Shown here piece after piece: positions 1 through 13,100 of a stretch of 64,000 nucleotides of DNA. The stretch is from Ischnura elegans (taxonomy: Eukaryota; Arthropoda; Insecta; Odonata; Coenagrionidae). Position 1 is the first letter of the stretch; every line of letters starts with the position of its first letter. The notes under the pieces are model-generated. The model had not been told where the DNA came from. It made no database searches and worked only from the letters and a program-made list of their open reading frames with translations. The DNA lies in assembly GCF_921293095.1 (NCBI RefSeq), contig NC_060259.1:49891812-49955811 (forward strand). The letters run 5' to 3'. A program made the translations under genes and the position numbers.

Positions 1-668
1 TATTAGGCACACTAATTTCATGTGTTAGAGGTACTTATACTTCTTTTTTGGCACTTTTTCATATCCAGAAATAGAAAACTAAGCAAAAAAATCTGTTATT
101 TAAAAAGTTTTGCGGAGTAAAATTAGATTCTAATGTTTCGTTTACAGCTGAAGCCATCATAAGTATTTTCCTTAACTCTGAAATAAGAGATCATATTTTC
201 TAAAAAAATATTGCCTTTCCAGCCTGAAAGCTTTGCTCTATTGCTCAAAGAGATAAATTTTTTTAAACTAAGAGACTGACAATTAATACTTGAGTGCCTG
301 TATATGACAATGAATACCTATGTGCCTGAGAGTATAAGTATACATATATTTGTACTAATTATTGCTACACTTATGATTTCCTTGGCTTCTTCATATGTAA
401 TATTGATGCAGATGATTTTGTTGGAGACTTATAAAAAGTCATGTTGCCATAGACTTATAAAAAGTCATGTTGACCACTCTTGCATAAGCAACATCTAAGC
501 CAACATTAATACTGATGTTCCAATAAATTCCACAAACAATGATGCAAACAGCTTCATTTGATACAGAGCCTCCTCCCAAACCAACTCTTCTCTCGTATTC
601 TATTCTGCTTGTGCACTGATAATATTCAAGGCCTGAATCTCAGGAGTCTATCATATTGAGAATGGTCA
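1..668. other. Gene-free flank
   Basis: AT-rich sequence with only short chance frames. A short near-duplicate (ACTTATAAAAAGTCATGTTG) occurs twice around 427-472. No gene or element ends seen. Confidence 0.5.
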
Positions 669-1181
669 TACACCCATGTCTCGTATAGCGCAAGGGATGT
701 GTTCCTTGGGGTCTTTGCGCTATACGAATTTGCGTTATACGAGAGCGTTTTAACATAGGGAAGATAGGGATGCGTTCCTGGTAGCATAGGTCTTGGGTAT
801 TGAATTTCCTCTAAAACATCTATATTCCCATAAAAAGCCTTAGAAAACATTATTTCTATAAATATTTATAGTTTAAAACATCTTTAAAGATAGTATTCAC
901 GCATTCAAAGACTTTTATTCACGTTAAAAAAATTCTTACGTGCTTTCGAAATTCCGTCCTGTCGTGCGGGTGGGCTAACATCTGCTATCTCAGGGGATCG
1001 TAATGCGTTGCCGGCAGTTGATGATTTTTCAAACTAGTCTAAAAACAACTATTGTGTCACCCAGGCCCTTTTGTCGCTCATCGAAATGACAGGAAAATGC
1101 TACTTTAAATGCCATTTCATAGCTAGCGGAGTTTATGAATGATAAATCATTTTAATTTGAAGTCCTCCGAGTCATTAGCTG

Positions 1182-1442
1182 CTACGTGAAACAGTCTTTA
1201 AATGCCTTGAAACCTGACCCAGGTTTTCCTTCCCTGAAAATGAATGAACGAGAATGCATTCTTTTCCAAAAGAATATCGTCTCGTCAACACTAAAAACTA
1301 GTTGAGGGGGAAAGGAGCCACTTTCAATAACAGCTTGGAGTTCATCAGAAAATGTTGTGGTGGCTGCGCTATCAACACTTGCAGATTCACCTGATATCGC
1401 CGCACTGAAAATACCTGCTTGCCGTTTAAATTCTGGAACCAA
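1182..1442 (-). pseudogene. Tigger transposase DDE-domain fragment
   Basis: An 86-codon open frame containing VFSVDETIFFWKRMHSR, then FIFREGKPGSGFKAFKD. This follows the known Tigger order NVDET-WK-MPSRTF-REE-PGFKASKDR. It carries the first catalytic aspartate but ends before the second and third acidic residues, so it cannot be active. Confidence 0.85.
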
Positions 1443-1578
1443 CCGGAGCTTTCACTTAATGTCTCGGAGCGATTACCACTCTCGTCTTTTTGTACTGATT
1501 CACCATGAACTTTCCGTATGTGTAGACCGCTTGGTTGAAGTTGGTGCGGCTGAGGTCACTGATATTTTAGCTTCGTCT

Positions 1579-1845
1579 TTATTCAGAATAAGGCATCGCG
1601 AGTTTAAACTTCCGCGCAATATCGCTTTGACGCTCTCCATTTTCAAAGCAATTGACCTCTCTCAAGTCCTCTTCTAGGTTAATGGTTTTTCTTGATAAAT
1701 TCTTGATTTTTCTACACGCATTCCTATTTTTTGCCATATTCTCTTGGTTTTTACCCTGTATGGCTCTATCTAAATCACCTTCTTCTGCTGAACTGTATTC
1801 CTGAGACGCAGAAGGGCTATGACTGCGGGGAGGGAACGAAGCCAT
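1579..1845 (-). pseudogene. Tigger transposase N-terminal fragment
   Basis: An 88-codon open frame. The C-terminal half (NCFENGERQSDIARKFKL) matches the first helix-turn-helix of CENP-B/Tigger transposases, where a growing protein chain normally continues with SxST. Here the frame stops soon after, so the DNA-binding domain is incomplete. The first part is a Ser-rich lead of unclear origin. Confidence 0.7.
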
Positions 1846-2315
1846 TGTGTTTAAGACTCTATAGCGGACCCTTTTATGTGTTGATGCTATTCATGCGCAA
1901 CTCTGTCACCGCTCCATTTCTCCCCCGTGAATACCGATGACCTTGAAGGCTTTAGCGTACTCTCTCTACCTGGAAGGCAATCGCCCGGTAACCTACGACG
2001 GCAAAAATACGTCTCAAACCGTATTGCTGAAAAAAAAACTCTAGACCCAATGACGAGTAATACTTTTGGCAATTGCGCAGCAATGAATTTCGATTAATAT
2101 ATAAACAAAAAAGAAGATTTGAGGCAAGAAATAATATTAATATGCGTTAATTGATAGAAATTTCGTGTGTACGTAGCGCAAGTTCACGTTTTATCACGAG
2201 AGCGTTTAAGATTTTTGATTAGGCTACACTGCGTTGCAATGTTTCCCCGAGGAACGAATTTGCGCTATATCGAAATTGCGCTAATCGAAATTGCGCTATA
2301 CGAGACATGGGTGTA

Positions 2316-5300
2316 TTTCCCTTACTACAATTTAGACAGGTCTATCTGAGCATCCCTCTTCTATTGCATGGTCCAGATGTATCAGGAGGTAACTCTTAGC
2401 ATCCTCATTTACCTCAACCTTGCCAAGATTGACCACATCAAGTATCTCCACCTCATCAAATGATTTCTATCGTAATCCATCAGCCAGTTATCTTGAGCTA
2501 GAGAAAGAGCTTCTTAAATATGCCTCCAGTTACACTTCTCCTCCACATTGTCATTACACTCGACCCTCTTGACACATGTCCTTATTGGAAAGACCTCATT
2601 AAATTGAATATCCACGGGCAATCAACCCTCAAACACATGTGTGTGTGTGTGTGTGATTTTAAGGATCTCTTAGAGAACAATTAGATTGACACAGGTGTGA
2701 TATTCTTCTAAACTGATTGAGTCCCTCTTCTCAAAAAGGTTTCGTGTATTCCAGAACATACTTCTAAGCCATTGACACAAAATCATATTCAAACATCCCT
2801 ACATACTTGCAAAATGTGTCTCCATCAACCTTGGAAATTTGATGTTGGCAACTGGATAGTATTTGAAGAGTTTAAAGTTGAATTCTATCCTACATAAAAA
2901 CCTTCAATGATGATCATTACACCAAACTTGAAAGTAGTATCTCAAATAGAAATCCTATCCTGTGGTTGTATCTCACAATATTTTTAAGGTAGGTTTTTTG
3001 ATGGAAATAAATAACTTTTGGTTAATTTTGTGAATCAGTCGCACTTGTCTGCTATTTTAAAACTCAAATGCTGGTGGTATTTTTGAGCAATTATTTTCAG
3101 TTGGAGGTGTCTTTTTATATGATTAAATAGATGTATTTTTTGTGTTTGTGCATAACATTTGTCTTTGGGCAGCAATAGCTACTCAAATAATGAATAATAG
3201 TATGATTACTACTTTATTTCAATAGATTTACTGAGAGTGGATGTATGTAGTATGTAGATGTATCACACATTATATGAGTCTGGGTAATTAGAACATTGTC
3301 GAGGTAATCCAGGTAGACCTAAAAAGTCCTGAGGATAGTACATCAAGTTTAATCGAATGGATATTGTCGAGAATGGTACTTTTAGTATTTGACTACTGAT
3401 GGCAGTTCTAGTGAATAGTTGGAATCAATATATGTATTAGAATTAGAAAAAAGGGCAACCCAAGCCAAAATTGTAAGGCTAGTTGTGCCCCAAAAGGTAC
3501 TTGGTAGGGAAAATTTAAAAAGGCATGCCAAATGCAATGAAAGCCATGGTGAAAATTGCAACTGCATCCATGTCCAAGAAGCTCCTTCTACAGCTCAATA
3601 CAACCAGCTGATCAGAGTTATAGGACTCATTTAATGAGGGGAGCAAAACAGAAACCACCAAACACATCTGCAGCAAAAATAGAAGTAGGATGCTCAGATA
3701 GAGCTATTTCAACCAAAGTAAATATAGGAAATGATCATTCTCAATGAGATTCACCCCTTGAGATTTGGACCTTGAATGTTGTCATGGCCCAAGTAGAGTG
3801 GAATATGAAAGAAGAGTTGGTTGGGGAGAAGGTTTGTATGATTTGAACACATTGTTTGTGGAATTAAATGGGACATCAGTGTTAGAGTTGACTTATATGT
3901 TGCTCATGCAAGAGTTCTGCTATGGCAACATCACTTTATCCAAGGCTTCAATAAAATTATCCATCTATACAGGATTATGTAACCCCATGTGTTATTTAAA
4001 TTCATGTGAATTTCTTGTGAAGTTACTTATGAAGTAAAATAAATACCCTAATTTTACCTGGTACATTCTTAATTTTTGAATTTGCTGTTTCAATTATTCC
4101 GCACCATATTTTTTAGAGATATTAATTTCAATAGTGCAACAAGAAAAAGTTAAAAGTATCAACGTGGAATCTAAATCACCAAATAAACGGTCTAGTTTCA
4201 CATGTAGGACTAAATGTTTTTCATTTCTCCGATTGAATTATTCCCACACTAGTTTTACTAAGGATAATGAATACCCTGTGTTCACCACATTAATTCTAAA
4301 ACTTTCATTTCATACAAAGAATTAATAAATACTACTCTAAATTAGTTGGAGATATAAATTTAAATTTTTATGGGAATGATTTGTTGATTGACATAGGGAG
4401 AATAGGAGTCAGTGAGGATGCAGAAGAGAGAAACAATTGGAGGCAGACAGTTGGCGAATTTAAATACCATTTAGGGTATAAATAGCCACGGGAGACGGTA
4501 AGTATGAAAATGATTTGGGATGCATAATGTTTTCTATTGAATGAGGATAAATTACATAGTTTAACCACATGTTATGTAAAAGTTTCAGTTCACCATTTGA
4601 AATATCCCCACCCTATATTTGGTGGAGAACTCAACTTTTTGTCCAGTTGTAAAATAGAACTTCAAAGTGTAGAAAGATATGTGTCTAAAGTAAAATCAAT
4701 ACACCCGTTTCAATTGCATTGTAATGGGTGATCTCAGATTTTACCAATTCAACCTATGTCACACATGCAGAAACCGATTCCCAAGTTTTGATGCAAAACA
4801 ATTCGATCTGGGACAAGAGGCAAAATTTCAGACCGATCGAGGAAAACGGCATTGCTACTCAACAGTAGTTGCTGAAAATGCATTCTCATTCCTTACTACT
4901 GCCAATACCTACCCCAAGATCCTTTCAAGAGTAAAGCATCCTAAAACAAAAGCAAAGCATCTCAGGCCTTGGTGCTAAAAAATCTAGAAAACGAGGTCAA
5001 TACAGATGATGAATAAAAGGTAAGAGTAAGATCCCAATGAATTAGTCATAAAGCACCCAGTAGTTTCGCCAAAAAATATTAGCCACCCAATATGCTATCA
5101 ATGCAAAAGGGGAAACCAGCTTAGTTCACACCTTGGTGGAAAGCTTTGATGAAGATGATCATAATTTCCAGTTCATGGATTCACAAATAATATGTTTCAC
5201 ATTATGGTAAGTAATATAGGTACACATGATTTAAATTGTAATTGTAAATTCAATGCTTTGTAAATCAATCTGATGGCACCATTTTGCATCATTAAATGAA

Positions 5301-5535
5301 GAAGCTGCAAGGCTGGAGCAAGGAAGTTTTTTCAGAGAGAGGGAATACGGATATTTTGGGGTGGGAGGAGTTCCTTTGAGGGGGTTCAGCTAGGGATAGG
5401 AGAGTCAAAGTTGACTTCATACTCCAAAAGTTGACTTTTTTGATGTTGACTTCTCATTTTCAAAGGTGATCACAAGTCGACTTTAGTCATTGACATTTGA
5501 CTTCAATGCAACCACAAGTTAAATTTTTTACATGA
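2316..5535. other. Gene-free AT-rich stretch
   Basis: Only short open frames without recognisable domains (the longest about 90 codons, at 3765-4037). Apart from the TG microsatellite at 2638 I see no element with clear ends. Confidence 0.5.
2638..2655. repeat. (TG)9 microsatellite
   Basis: Nine uninterrupted TG units. Confidence 0.95.
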
Positions 5536-6125
5536 ATAGGGTAGATTCCTTCATCAAAGAAAACAAAAGGCAATGATTGCCATTCTTTACCCACCATTAG
5601 CGTATTCATAATATACAAATTATTTGGTTTTAGAAATACCAGTTTAGACGAATGGGAATGGTCAATTTTATCCTCATTTGAAAAAGGCCAGATTGGCGCC
5701 CATGCGATGCCACTCCACGTGACGTCACAGGGACCTAGTTTCTATATGAGTAGATAGGAGGAATGTCTGAGATTACCAATGCATGCATGATGCACAGAGC
5801 TCAGGTAAACATGTCTTAATAATCACCTATTAAAACTGACTAAGGCCAGAAAGTTTTCTTCGATCGATAAGGTATAAATAATCCTTATTTAAGCCAAGCG
5901 CTACCAGCTAGCAGGGTACTCGGCTACCTGCTAGCATCCTGCGTCGTATCAGCGCTCAAGCCTTGCCCCAAGGTCACCTCACTTGCGGCAGCGGGAACCA
6001 GAACGACGTCACACGGAGTTTTCCCAGCATTCATACTTAGCCGTCGCGTTTTCGTTTGCTTGAAAATGTTCACTTTTCATTTAATCGCGAAAAATAGATA
6101 TCGTCATTTAAAAATCTAAAAGCGT
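5536..6125 (+). mobile_element. 667-bp MITE family, copy A (3' truncated)
   Basis: Starts with ATAGGGTAGATTCCT and runs parallel to the full copies at 28310, 40812 and 53771. It diverges at about 6125 and lacks the last ~75 bp and the 3' terminal repeat. It keeps the overlapping E-box/CRE CACGTGACGTCAC (5716-5728). A one-base deletion breaks the antisense ORF that two sister copies keep open. Confidence 0.9.
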
Positions 6126-6479
6126 AGGAAAGCCTTTATCAATTCACATTACTTTGTTTCAAATAACTTGAAGAAATATAATTAACAAGGATAAAATTTG
6201 CAAATACTTTAGAGACTACGAGAGGATAGAAATAAGTAAAAACCATCATCTTCATCAACGTAATAAATCAAAAATGTGCACTTTTTGAATGAGGTTCAGC
6301 AATCACAAATTAGGGCTTCTTATACATTTTTAAACACCCATCGCTAAACAGATGAAAAGATGCAACCATTGCAGCCACGTATGATGGAGAAATTCCATTC
6401 ATAACTTTCCATTACTTCATTTACACTATAAATGGAAAAACTCAGAAAAACTTTTCATTCCTGGTTTTCTTACAAACAG

Positions 6480-6485
6480 TTTATT
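6480..6485 (-). terminator. Candidate polyadenylation signal of the aquaporin gene
   Basis: AATAAA on the minus strand about 440 bases past the aquaporin stop codon. It is a common hexamer in AT-rich DNA, so this assignment is weak. A cDNA 3' end would decide it. Confidence 0.3.
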
Positions 6486-6922
6486 AACCATAAATTTACT
6501 TCAAAACAATCAACAAGGAATTCAATCTTTAACAAAATACTCCAATCTCATCTTATAGCTCCAAAGATGGCTACAAAATGAATAGAAGGGAATCACATGG
6601 TAACAGTTTTTATGCGCTAGATGTGTGTATAAGAGTACTTCCAGAAAATATCCAGTTGGTGGCAGTGAAAATTAGGAGCTTATGAAGCTAATTAAATGGT
6701 ACATTTGTGCATTTTTGCCTCAAAGGTTCCAGTTTTTCCTTCAAAATACCTAGCGTGGACCCTCAATGGGGATATAATTACACCTGAACTCACCCATCAT
6801 CAAAGATGTATCTTAAAGATATTACTTTGTAGCACTTTGAGGTTGAACAGGCAGCATAATTGGTTTCCATTGGACATTTTAGCAGAATAATCAGGCACTT
6901 TAAAAGAAACCACCCAGCAGTA

Positions 6923-7122
6923 TTACTCAGGTTTCTTCTTCTCTTCTCCGACTATCATTCTTTGGACTCTCGGGTGTTTGTATACCATCACAGAGAGGAG
7001 TGCTCCTGAGCATGCCCCAATCCAATAAACCACAAGATGCTCCACAGCGGTGTTTCCCTTGCAGCCAAACTTCAAAGACGTCGCCAGCACTGGGTTAAAG
7101 TAACCTCCAGAATAGTTGAATG
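6923..7122 (-). CDS. AQP12L: Aquaporin coding exon 5 (NPV motif, C-terminus)
   Basis: Starts after the acceptor TTCCTGCAG and reads AFNYSGGYFNPVLATSLKFGC, the canonical second half-helix of superaquaporins. The last membrane helix (about residues 237-253) and a basic tail follow. The final residues GEEKKKPE end with lysines at -3 and -4, a dilysine ER-retrieval arrangement. The stop codon ends at 6923. Confidence 0.94.
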
Positions 7123-10100
7123 CTGCAGGAAAAAAATGGATGTCACATCTATAATTCACATCATAGAGCTCATTCCTAAAAGCTAAAAGAACTCACAGAC
7201 TTCTACAACATAATACTTTATACATTCAGAATCTTCACATTACTCTATACATTGAGAAAGATAATGCCTTATTTAAGAATACCGGGACTAGCCACGGTGA
7301 TAACTTTTACGGAGTCACCCGCAATGCACAAATAGTGCGAAAAATCCACAGGAAAAATCATTCGCCTTGACCGGGATTCGAACCCGGATCCCTCGATTTC
7401 TGGCCGAGTGCTTTAGCCAGTTAAGCTACCGAGGCATCATTCTCATCTGCGGAATCGAGGGATCCGGGTTCGAATACCGATCAAGGTGAATGATTTTTCC
7501 TCTGTGGATTTTTTGCACTATAGATAATGCCATTAGCACCTATTGCAGGCTAAAGACAACAGATTTTCCTGCACAACTGAACCAATGTTGGCTATAGCTG
7601 ACAAAGGAGATAAGAAGTGACCGTCTCCCAAACCATAAACTCTGGCATGCAGCTTCTCCTCACTACCCAGCTTAATGAGGGATCAGGTTCCCATATTTGG
7701 GACATCTATTTGATCCTTAAACTCATTTTCCATGACTCCAGCAAAATAGATTTGCGGTAAAATGATACATAATATTGCCAATGTTTTTCATGAAAAAATA
7801 GTCCTCATGTGCATGAAAATATAAATCCTGGAATAAATAAATTTGATTTAAACCTTGTCCATAATCAAATCCATAATTCAATCAAAATTTTACTGGTAAA
7901 AACTGAGGTCTATCATAGAACTCAACACAACAGAATAGTACTTGTGTCCAGAGTTTTACAACTGTGGTTGTAAATTTTTTTCTTTAGAGTAACCTTCAAC
8001 TTATTTCTTCCTTTTCATGAGTAGCCACATTTAATTATTTTGCTACAAAATTAGGACTAAAATTTTGGTTGTCGAAGGAAAATATTCGTGTGGCTTATCA
8101 TTGCGCTACCAAGTGCGTCCACCGGATTGCAGACAGTGTTAGAGTTAGTATAATTACCCGCAACGACAAGAGAAGTTCCAATAAATGCATCCAAGGCTGT
8201 AGAAAAGCTTGGCTGAAGATCACCCAGAGCTCTTGAGCACACCCGACACAGGCAAGTGGCAGTTGCTTCAATCAGCGCTCCAACAAACATTGTCACCTGA
8301 GAGACCATACAATCATATAATTTCCATCCACTGTGGCATTTACATAATCACAATACTCTGGCTTCACCAAATGGAATGCTTTAATTTCACTTGTGATGAA
8401 AACCCACGGAGTGACCGCAGTATTTAAGTCTTATACATAATTACTTTATTTTGCTAAGTTAAAATTAATTTTCCAGGAACATTTTTCAGGCATGTAAAAT
8501 TCTTTATACACTCAGGATGTAAGAATAATTTCATAAGAAATGACTACATAACACAATGCTTAAATATTTCTCTCACTTAGCACAAAAATCAATTAGAATG
8601 GTTTAGGTTAAAAGAGGGGGAAAAAAACGATTTTTTTCATATGGTTACCAAAGACATCACAAATGATAAAATTCAGACAATTAGTCTAGGTTTTCAAAGC
8701 CACAGATTTAAACCTTTCTAGGTTACTCAATCATGGTTTCATGCTAGGATACTGCATCACTCCTGCTCCAACAATATTTTCACATGATATATTACTCATT
8801 TAAAACATCTCTGTTTGGGTTAGCAGCATGCTCTAAATCATCAGTTCCTTCATAATGGAGAAATGCCACCATGCTAAAACTAATACAAGTCATTTAATGC
8901 ACTTAGCATTTCATAAATGCAGAAATATTCCTGTAATTTTTATTCACCTGGAAAAAAACAAATAAAAAGGATGGTAATGGCTGAGGTGATTGAGGATGAT
9001 ATGATGTTTCCTTGCCATGTGGCCTTTCTGGAGGCCACTCTGCTTCTCCACAGAGTCAAAAACATAATATCTTCCAACATGTCAATTTTGGACTCCTAAT
9101 TTAATTAAATATGTAGTCTGCAGAGATGAAGCATTTCCTATACATATTTACCACACTGAAAACAGCACATTTAAGGCCTTTATATCACAAGAATCCTACA
9201 AACAACAACAGAGAACAAACACAAACACCCATGCCTTGGAGAAGGACAACTTAGATAGGCAGGAGTTGAACCCACGACCTTCCGTTTGATAGGTGAGGAC
9301 TTTATCCAGCCACTATCGAGGCTTTATTTCGTGGCCAGAAGCAGGACCACGCTAAGCCTGAATCACGAGATCATTTTTTCCGTTCCGTGCAAGCAATTAC
9401 TCCAGTGATTGCTCCAATGATGGTGGAAAAATGACCGACCCTTTCACACGATCATTTTCTGTAATGGCTCCAAGGACGGGAATCCCATCCCTTTTTCCAT
9501 CAATCGACACGTCCCTTTCTCAGTAACTGAAACCATTGCTGGCAGTCTTTCAGCCAATCAGAATGTATAGCCACTAACAGCTATTGCAACACCATGTTTG
9601 GCATTTAATGGAATGACAGATGAAAACAAAGAATGTGATGGAAAAAGGGATGGCAGATAAACCATGTAATTCAAGAAATTATAGGTTGAATGATAGCTTT
9701 TAAAGTCTCTGAAAAGCTATCGCTATAGCTAATACTCTCAGGGATGGAAAATGACCTTGTGATTCAGGCTTAACCTTCACAAATGTTCCAATGGGGTACA
9801 AAAAGGAAAGATAATTTTAAAAGGCTATTTGGATCATTTGAAGGTTGTTTATCTAAATAAGAACAAGAATCTGATATCAAACAAAGAACAAACAATGACT
9901 TAAATTTAGCTTATAAAAATAAATTATGACGCTAGGCAGTTACCTGAAGATCTGCAGTGCAGTCTTCCTCAGCTCTTCCAACATGTGTATCAGCCAACTC
10001 AAGTCTCCAAAGAAATTGAATGAAGCTGAAAATAATATGAATAACATGAAATAATGCAAAACAAATTTAATAATACCTAAATAACATGAAAACATGTTAA

Positions 10101-13100
10101 AAAATTTATTTCAAGCTTCTTAAACTAGTATTGTGGTGATGTGAGACCACATTTTTTTTATATTCAAAACTCAATTCCGAGGATTCAATTGGAATTATTG
10201 TTTACAGCAAAGATAACAATCCCATCCAGTTCATTATGATGACATAAGCAAGTTTCAACTTCCATAGGCATTTCCAAGGCCTGCCAGAATCTACGAGTCT
10301 CCCACAAGACTACCTGAATTGGTATTTTACTGAACTAGAAGGTAGCCAAAAGTATTTTCCTTTCCACGGCATACAATGCTTAAAAATCATATAATGTAAA
10401 ACTAATTTTACAGTATTTAAAGCTGAAATTTCTATGAATATATTTTAAAATTATTCATAGATTGGTTTATTCCCATTAATTTCCATGCAACTTAAATCGA
10501 GCAGAGAAAAAGTAGAAGACATAAATTACAAAAAGGTATTCACAATTAGACTTGAAAGATCACATAAACGAACTATGTATTTCAAAGCCTCCCAGCATCT
10601 ATGAGCCTGCCATAATAAAAAACCTGAATTGGTCACTGTCATTCATTAGAGGATGGCCCAAGGTATTTTCCCTTTGAGAGGCTTCACTGTGTGGTGGGTA
10701 AATTTTGACCATGCACACAGCCACCTGGCAATCAAATGCAGGTGGCCACAGATTGCGAATGATACATTGAACTTTTAATGAAATATGCATGGATTTTTTT
10801 GATAATTTTGATATTTTGTGTAAACTGCCACACCTTGACCTCAGCCTGGGCAAATTCATATCCGTCCCAACCCAGATATGAAAAAATACAGAAAGATGGT
10901 TAAGTACTATCATGGTTCTTTTTCCATGGATCTCTAACCTCAGCAATGACTTCACACAGGAGATGTTACACCAACCAAGGAAAGTGAAGAAGGTAGACAA
11001 AACAGAACAGCTGGGCATCAGATGATTCATGAATAAATACCTAAATATTGCTTGACAATATCCTTTTTGAAAAACTCTCTCCCTTCTAGAACTTGCTCCA
11101 TCCAGTGCAGGTGGATGGACAGTCATGGCCCTTTCATCCCAAATCACAAACAAAGGCACGGCCTTTCTACTCCTTCCTCTTTCACTCCAGGGTTTTTACC
11201 TCTCCCGATTACCTCCACTCAAGTCCCGTAATGATATCGATTCACAGACAAAATGTTATAAACCTTCGTACACGAGGAGGTCAAAAATGCATCAAAAAGT
11301 GTACGTCATAGTATGTATGATATTTTCATACCAAAAGATAAATATTTGGAAGAAAATTAAGTCTCTTTCATACGTGAAATTACATTTCCACAAAATTGAG
11401 CCTCATGCTACTTATTGTAAGAGCATCACTGCACTGAGGACAGTCACTTGATTGGCAATATTTCCACGTTTCTTGGCCGTAAATTTCCTTACATCAAAGC
11501 ATCATGCTTTTCCTAACACTCAACAAAAATGTGTGAAATTCCCACACCTTTGGCTTAGCTATAGGTGAGCTCTACATTAGTCAAGAAAAATTCACCAATT
11601 TGCACCATAACAGTAATAAAAATATTGAATTTACTGCTAAATTCCAAGGGGAGTTCATATATTGTAACTGTTTTGAGATATGAACATAAAGTGAGTAAAT
11701 TACATATATACTAGTTATAGACTGAAAAAAGTTTCAATCTGGATTTGATTTCAATGCCCTTCCCAATACATAACTAGTATGTCACTGTCTTATAACAGAA
11801 GCCATCCACTGGAAAACCAGTTAATAGGATACTTATCCAATATAATAGAACACAATAGAAAATCTAATTTGAATGCTCCACTACTTACATGAAAAACTGA
11901 GAGAATGAGCTCTATAACGTTAATTTATAGTCATCTAAATTTTGGCAGCGTCTCCCTAAACTTAACAATAACTAACTACATATGTGCTTCAACCCAAAAG
12001 TTAGTTAGAATAGGTTAAGATAGAATGTATTTCGCATATACAGGGTGGGGAATAGCTTGCTTATCCTAGGATTTGAGATGCAAACCCATTTGTTGGCAAT
12101 AAAACACAACTAAACAAGCATAGACCATATTTTCAGCTCATACAGCCACTTTTAGAGTAAATAACGCTTAAGAATCTCCACCATACTGAATCAAAGGTCA
12201 TAAGAGGGCAGGGATTGCATGGCCAAAAAAGGGGCTTGAACAATGGTTGGATAAAAGAAGATATATTTTAGCGTGGAATGTCATAAGGTATGAAAATGGT
12301 AGGGTGGCCACACCTGTAAGAGGATTACAGCAGTAAAAAGAGATTTCATGCATTCTCATGTGAGGATATTCACTGTAGGAAGACCTTTTACATACCGGAA
12401 TACAGAAATTCCTCCAACTAGTTGGGCAATCGCCTTGAGCAAAGCAGTTCTCATGTCCGTGTCTCCAGTGAGTACATCTTCCAGGTGATTGTAGGGACAT
12501 GCAGTAGCATTTCCCCAACAGTTTGACCACCATATTGTCAAGAGGAATAGAAGTACTGCATACGCAAACACACCATAGTTGTCAGCCACTGAGAGAGTGC
12601 AAAGACAAAAATTACCAATAAAACATCATCATGACAAAAGTGCAAATATATACTGCTGCGCTTGCATGTTAAATATTTGGATTTGAAAAATAGTTTTTCC
12701 CAGGAACAGGTCCTCTAGAAACAAACATCTCTTTTGCACACCACAACAATTAAATTAATAGAATAGGTCCTCCCTCAACATTTCAACGAAAGTTTAGTTT
12801 GGATTTGTGGAGAAGAGCTTACACCAGCCCTTGTCAAATAGGTATCAGTGATGTCAATTTTAACTTTCTCAATTCAGCTAAGAAAAATATAAATAAATTC
12901 TCATGGTAAATAAATTCCCCATAATCTTTAAACATCTCATTGACATTGGATGAATAAATTGGGGTTTTGCCACTTTTTTATGGTGCTGGCAGTCTTTCCA
13001 TGGCACATTGAGTCATAACTCTCTTCCACACATTGCTGATGGGAGAGTCATTATATCTGAGAAAGTAATTCACTTTATGGATTTCTATGACTTCCCTGAT

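Larger units (their letters stand above)
671..2313 (-). mobile_element. Decayed pogo/Tigger-type DNA transposon
   Basis: Both ends carry the same 23-bp terminal inverted repeat without a mismatch (671-693 and 2291-2313, beginning CACCCATGTCTCGTATAGCG). Each end is flanked by TA, the target site of this superfamily. Sub-terminal blocks also repeat the GCGCTATACGA and CGAGAGCGTTT words. Inside, on the minus strand, are two pieces of a Tigger-like transposase: a CENP-B-type helix-turn-helix start (1845-1579, with ENGERQSDIARKF) and a DDE-domain piece (1442-1182, with VFSVDETIFFWKRM, where the aspartate of VDET is the first catalytic residue). The reading frame is broken between and after them and the element is shorter than a full Tigger, so it is a non-autonomous relic. 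Confidence 0.9.

Noticed and set aside
7364-7435. Functional tRNA gene
   Set aside because: It has a SINE-like tail, occurs in inverted dimers at two loci, lacks T33 and has mismatches in the acceptor stem.
8057-8157. Coding continuation of aquaporin exon 4
   Set aside because: The frame is open, but a donor at 8157 and the acceptor at 7123 join in phase to give the exact family motif, while the extension has no family similarity.
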